A DNA stretch of 16,908 bases from contig CAZKTU010000132.1 of the NCBI GenBank assembly GCA_964555675.1, positions 1 through 16,908 on the forward strand, in the 5' to 3' direction. The stretch is from CAIWXH01 sp964555675. GTDB lineage: Bacteria; Chloroflexota; Chloroflexia; Chloroflexales; Chloroflexaceae. How positions within the stretch are numbered: the first letter of the stretch is position 1; every line of letters starts with the position of its first letter. The translations under genes and the position numbers were made by a program. The notes below the pieces were generated by a model. It was not told the DNA's origin and made no database searches. It was given only the letters and a program-made list of their open reading frames with translations. Shown here in pieces: positions 13,468 through 16,908 of the stretch.

Positions 13468-14325
13468 ATGCGCGAGCAGCCTTTGTCCTTCCTGCCCGTC
13501 GCCCCGACCTTCTTCGACTGGCGCGGCCATCAGCTGGCCCTCTACAGCGCCGGCACTGGCCGATCGACCCTGCTCATCCATAGCATCAACGCCGCCGCCT
13601 CGGCCTTCGAGATGCGCGGCCCCTTCAATGGCCTCGGCGCGGGCTTCGCCGTCAATGCCCTCGACCTGCTCGGCTACGGCAACAGCGACCGCCCGGCGCG
13701 GCGCTACAGCGCCGAGGATTATATCGACCAGATCGGGGCCGCCCTGGCCCGCCTCGATAGGCCGACGGCCCTGGTCGCCAGCTCACTCGGCGCCGCCTAC
13801 GCCGTGGCCGCCGCCGACCGCTGGCCCGAGCGCGTCGACGCCCTCGTCCTCGTCTGCCCGACCGGCCTGGGCCAGCTCTCGGACCCCGCGGGGCCCGCCG
13901 GCTATGGCGTCTACCGCGTGCTGCGCGGGCCCGTCGGCCGTGCGATCTACGAGCGCCTCACCAGCCGCTCGGGCACCGCCTACTTTCTGCGCTCGCAGGC
14001 CTACCACGACCCGGCCGCGGTCACCCCCGAGACCCACGACGGCTTCTACTACACCTGCCGCCGCGCCGGGGCCTACTACGCGCCGATCTGCTTCCTCACC
14101 GGCCTGCTCAACCACGACATCCGCGCCAGTTTCCCGCGCCTGCGCCAGCCCGTGATGCTGGTCTGGGGCCGCCAGGCCACCACCACGCCCCTCGGCCGCG
14201 CCGACGACTTCCTGGCCGCCCAGCCGCGGGCGCGCCTCGAGGTGATCGACCGCGCCTCGCTGCTCGCCCAGGACGAGCGGCCCGCCGAGTTCAATGCCCT
14301 GGTGCGCGACTTTCTGCTGCGCTAA
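13468..14325 (+). CDS. Alpha/beta-hydrolase fold protein lacking catalytic Asp and His
   Basis: 285 aa, usual length for the single-domain family. Recognisable parts are LLIHSINAAASAFEMR (oxyanion region, about 35-50), LDLLGYGNSDRP (65-76), the nucleophile elbow VASSLGAA with Ser106, a cap of about 130-215 and the core ending FNALVRDFL. Ordinary members use Ser, Asp and His to hydrolyse esters, amides or other bonds. Here the segment normally reading GxxD after the sixth strand is WGRQATTTP, with Ala237 at the acid position, and the closing GH motif is RASLLAQDERP, with Leu265 at the His position. The serine alone remains, so ordinary hydrolase activity is doubtful. No signal peptide is seen. 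The ATG at 13468 has no strong Shine-Dalgarno. The gene is divergent from the PH-domain operon. Confidence 0.85.
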   Translation: MREQPLSFLPVAPTFFDWRGHQLALYSAGTGRSTLLIHSINAAASAFEMRGPFNGLGAGFAVNALDLLGYGNSDRPARRYSAEDYIDQIGAALARLDRPTALVASSLGAAYAVAAADRWPERVDALVLVCPTGLGQLSDPAGPAGYGVYRVLRGPVGRAIYERLTSRSGTAYFLRSQAYHDPAAVTPETHDGFYYTCRRAGAYYAPICFLTGLLNHDIRASFPRLRQPVMLVWGRQATTTPLGRADDFLAAQPRARLEVIDRASLLAQDERPAEFNALVRDFLLR

Positions 14326-14347
14326 CGACAGCGAGTTGCCCTTGCCG

Positions 14348-14376
14348 TTGACCCCGCATAGCACAAGTCCGATAAA
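14348..14376 (+). promoter_or_regulatory. Probable promoter of the histidine kinase gene
   Basis: TTGACC (14348-14353) and GATAAA (14371-14376) are 17 bases apart; five of six and four of six bases match the consensus. GGCGA-TGGG-TCGCC (14378-14391) is a perfect small inverted repeat at the expected transcription start and may be an operator or a hairpin at the 5' end. Confidence 0.45.
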
Positions 14377-14487
14377 AGGCGATGGGTCGCCGTTTAGCAT
14401 GATGACGCCATGGAATGCCCCACGCATCGTCGACGCCCAGTCCCATCGTCTACCCTTACAGCGAGCTGACCCAGGAGCACCCCGCGT

Positions 14488-16878
14488 ATGCGCGCTCTCC
14501 CCTCGCCGGCACGACTATACCTGGTGGCCCTCTGGTGTGTGGCCCTCGCTGTCGGCATCGGCGCCCTGGCGGTCTTCTGGCGCACCCCTACCCTCTCGGC
14601 GCTCCTCGCGGCCCTGATCTTCACGGTGATGCTCACCGTCGCCGACCTGACCGCCTTCGAGATGGAGAATGGGCGCCTGGTCACCATCGCCGTGGCCGTC
14701 CTGCTCGCCGCCCTCACCTCCCTCACCTGGCCGATGCTGCTCGTCGCGATCGTCGTCGGCACCGTCGCCGGGGCCCTCGCCCGCGACCAGGACTGGTGGC
14801 AGATCCTCTCGACCGTCTCGGTGCGCTGGATGGCCGCCGCCGTGGGCAAGGCCCTGACCGAGCTGACCCGCGACGCCTGGGCCCTCGAGCGCGGCGTCGG
14901 CACCCTGCCCTACACGACCGTCCTCGCCCTGGCCGTCCTGCTGCTCAACGGGGCCCTCTTCTACCTGATCGAGCGCGGCGCCGTCGCCGGCCTGGCCCGC
15001 CTCAGCGAGGGCCGCCCCCTGCGCGAGGGCATGCGCCTGCGCGAGGGCGAGCTGCGCTGGTATGTGCTGCTGCTCGCGCCCCTCGGCGGCCTGCTCGCCA
15101 TCCTCTGGCAGATCAACGGCATCGCCGTGCTGCTCGGCATCGTGCCCATGGTCCTCTTCCTCAACGCCCTGCGTAGCCAGAGCGAGGTCATCCGGGTCAA
15201 TAACGAGATGCGCAGCGTGATGGCCGACTCGACCGCCCTCTCGAGCAAGCTCGAGCGCCTGCAGAGCCTGATGATCGCGCTGATCACCATCCGCGACGCG
15301 CCCACCATGCTGCAGATGCTGGTCGACCGCCTGGCCGAGCTCATGAGCGCCTCGAACGGCTGGGTGGTCCTGCTCGACGACCAGCAGGTGCCGACCCTCG
15401 TCGCCGCCCACAACCTGCCCGTGGCCATCGACGGCCCCGGCCCCAACCCCGTCCCCCTGCCCAAGAGCTACGAGGCCGTGCTCGGTCGCCACCGCGTGAT
15501 GATGTTCACCGACCAGCATATCCAGACCCTCGCGCCCGTGCCCCAGCTGACCCAGGGCGTCTTCTGGAATGCCCTGGTCTGCATCCCCCTGGTCGACGAG
15601 AAGCGCGTCATGGGCGCGATCTGCCTCACCTTCGCCGAGATCCGCGGCCTCAACGAGGACGAGCAGCGCGTGCTGATGGCCTTCGCCCGCCAGGCCGCCA
15701 CCGTGATCGCCAACGCGCGCCTCTTCCGCAAGCTCCAGGAGTCCCAGGCCGAGCTGATCCAGTCCTCGAAGCTGGCCGCCGTCGGCACCTTCGCCGCCGG
15801 CATCGCCCACGAGTTCAACAACCTGCTCGGCGGCATGCTCGGCTACGCCCAGCTGGGCCTGGCCAGCGGCGAGGACGAGACCAAGAACGAGTCGCTCAAG
15901 GTGGTGGTCGACACCTGCAAACGCGGCAAGAGCATCACCGGCAGCCTGCTCACCTTCGCCCGCCGCCAGGAGCCGCGGCGCGAGCTGGCCGACCTCTACG
16001 ATGCGATCAACGGCACCCTCATCCTGATGGAGATCGAGCTGCGCAAGCACCACGTGCAGGTGGTCCGCGATATCAACCCGGTGCCCCTGACGATCTGCGA
16101 CGCCGGCCAGATCTCGCAGGTCTTCCTCAACCTGCTCACCAACGCCCGCGACGCCATGAAGCCCAAAGGCGGCACCCTCAGCGTGACCCTCGACGGCGAC
16201 GAGCGCGGGATTGTGCTCAGCGTGCGCGACAGCGGCCATGGCATCCCCGACCATATCCGCGATAAGATCTTCGAGCCCTTCTTCACCACCAAGGGCGCCC
16301 TGGGCGGCAGCGCGACCCCCGGCACCGGCCTCGGCCTCTCGGTCTCGTACGGCATCGTAAAGAGCCACGGCGGCTCGTTCGAGGTTGACAGCGTGGCCGG
16401 CAAGGGCACCACCATGACCATCAGGCTGCCCGTGGTCGAGACCCCCGAGGCCGCCGCGGCCCTGGCCGAGGCCGAGCGCGAGCCCGCCGAGCTGCCCAGC
16501 CTGCGCATCCTGCTGGCCGACGACGACGTGACCATCCAGCGCTCGCTCAAGCGCCTGCTCGAGCAGATCGGCCATAGCGTCAGCGCCTACGGCGACGGCC
16601 AGGGCGCCCTCGACGCCTACAAAGCCGGCGAGTTCGACATCGTGCTCAGCGACCTGGCCATGCCCGGCATGGGCGGCCTCGAGCTGCTGCGCGAGCTGCG
16701 AGCCTACGACGCCGACGCCCGCGTGCTCGTCCTGACCGGCCAGACCACCGGCGCCCAGCAGCAGGAGGCGATGCGCCTCGGCGCCGCCGAGATCCTGCGC
16801 AAGCCCTTCGAGCTCGAAGAGGTGCTGCGCGCTATCCGCGCGGTGTATATGCGGCGCGGCGCGCCGGTGACGCGGTAG
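14488..16878 (+). CDS. Hybrid membrane sensor histidine kinase (GAF-HisKA-HATPase-REC)
   Basis: 796 aa. Several hydrophobic helices occupy residues 10-98, 143-162 and 190-226, then a coiled linker and a GAF domain (about 265-412) precede the kinase core. The phospho-accepting His441 lies in the H-box GIAHEFNNLLGGMLGY. The ATPase domain shows NLLTNARDAM (N-box, Asn552), DSGHGIP (Asp581), FEPFFTTK (595-602) and GTGLGLSV (612-619). A receiver domain (672-790) ends the protein, with Asp678/Asp679, phospho-accepting Asp722 in SDLAMPGMGG, Thr750 and Lys772 in RKPF. Such proteins autophosphorylate on His and pass the phosphate to Asp. No separate response regulator or output domain is in the window, so the partner is elsewhere. 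AGGAG 10 bases before the ATG supports the start. The GAF ligand and the signal are unknown. Confidence 0.93.
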   Translation: MRALPSPARLYLVALWCVALAVGIGALAVFWRTPTLSALLAALIFTVMLTVADLTAFEMENGRLVTIAVAVLLAALTSLTWPMLLVAIVVGTVAGALARDQDWWQILSTVSVRWMAAAVGKALTELTRDAWALERGVGTLPYTTVLALAVLLLNGALFYLIERGAVAGLARLSEGRPLREGMRLREGELRWYVLLLAPLGGLLAILWQINGIAVLLGIVPMVLFLNALRSQSEVIRVNNEMRSVMADSTALSSKLERLQSLMIALITIRDAPTMLQMLVDRLAELMSASNGWVVLLDDQQVPTLVAAHNLPVAIDGPGPNPVPLPKSYEAVLGRHRVMMFTDQHIQTLAPVPQLTQGVFWNALVCIPLVDEKRVMGAICLTFAEIRGLNEDEQRVLMAFARQAATVIANARLFRKLQESQAELIQSSKLAAVGTFAAGIAHEFNNLLGGMLGYAQLGLASGEDETKNESLKVVVDTCKRGKSITGSLLTFARRQEPRRELADLYDAINGTLILMEIELRKHHVQVVRDINPVPLTICDAGQISQVFLNLLTNARDAMKPKGGTLSVTLDGDERGIVLSVRDSGHGIPDHIRDKIFEPFFTTKGALGGSATPGTGLGLSVSYGIVKSHGGSFEVDSVAGKGTTMTIRLPVVETPEAAAALAEAEREPAELPSLRILLADDDVTIQRSLKRLLEQIGHSVSAYGDGQGALDAYKAGEFDIVLSDLAMPGMGGLELLRELRAYDADARVLVLTGQTTGAQQQEAMRLGAAEILRKPFELEEVLRAIRAVYMRRGAPVTR

Positions 16879-16884
16879 GCGCGC

Positions 16885-16908
16885 AGGGGAGGCCCTGCCA
16901 CCCCTTTT
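16885..16908 (+). terminator. Intrinsic terminator after the histidine kinase gene
   Basis: AGGGG pairs with CCCCT, then after an A-A mismatch GGC pairs with GCC around a CCT loop; the stem runs straight into TTTT at the window edge. It begins 7 bases after the kinase stop. The T-tract may continue beyond the window. Confidence 0.7.

Noticed and set aside
13399..13581. 61-codon N-terminal extension of the PH-domain protein
   Set aside because: It overlaps the divergent hydrolase gene and both promoters, and its translation has no PH-family or membrane character.
14378..14391. Small hairpin followed by TTTT on the minus strand, resembling a terminator
   Set aside because: The stem is only 5 bp and no minus-strand gene runs into it. 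A promoter-associated operator or 5' hairpin for the kinase gene is more plausible.
14515..16575. Open frame of 686 codons antisense to the histidine kinase gene
   Set aside because: Same shadow effect: biased composition, no motifs and full overlap with a well-supported gene.

Overview
The window is a GC-rich (roughly two-thirds G+C by eye) bacterial chromosomal segment with one 100-base run of N at 12104-12203. The gene repertoire, the lipoprotein tether with repeated RETVVV units and the TGCTAYAAT-type extended -10 boxes fit a Chloroflexota bacterium, probably class Chloroflexia. This is an inference from protein style; there is no rRNA or marker gene to prove it. I see no tRNA, rRNA, CRISPR array, insertion sequence or phage gene.

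Layout. (1) 76-2727, plus strand: an amidohydrolase of the MTA/SAH-deaminase type fused to a C-terminal CYTH domain, then coaE. (2) 2724-10225, minus strand: a complete peptide-type ABC importer in the order substrate-binding lipoprotein, permease B, permease C, ATPase D, ATPase F, followed after two hairpins by a MoxR-type AAA+ ATPase. moxR converges on coaE and the two stop codons overlap in one CTAG. (3) 10226-10732: an AT-richer regulatory region with a perfect consensus promoter for the importer, a roughly 290-nt structured leader, several palindromes and a separate promoter for the divergent gene. (4) 10733-12064, plus: an M20 peptidase homologue with a damaged active site. (5) After the gap, 12208-13398, minus: an unrecognised 185-aa protein and a two-helix membrane protein with a bacterial PH-like domain. 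(6) 13468-14325, plus: an alpha/beta-hydrolase lacking two of three catalytic residues, fired from a promoter that overlaps the divergent one. (7) 14488-16878, plus: a hybrid membrane histidine kinase (GAF, HisKA, HATPase, receiver), ending in a terminator.

How it fits together. The importer and the M20 homologue share one control region, so they probably serve the same uptake programme: oligopeptides are bound outside, imported by B/C with D/F, and the M20 homologue acts on, or senses, the cargo inside.

Most notable: the substrate-binding protein is a circular permutation of the family 5 (DppA/OppA) fold. The canonical C-terminal half comes first, right after the lipoprotein tether, and the canonical N-terminal half second; the new ends fall at the hinge that is continuous in ordinary family members. 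Its leader can form two mutually exclusive RNA structures next to a ribosome binding site that can itself be paired. Other unusual points are the amidohydrolase-CYTH fusion, two adjacent loci encoding apparent pseudo-enzymes, and overlapping divergent promoters that predict a leaderless GTG-started mRNA.
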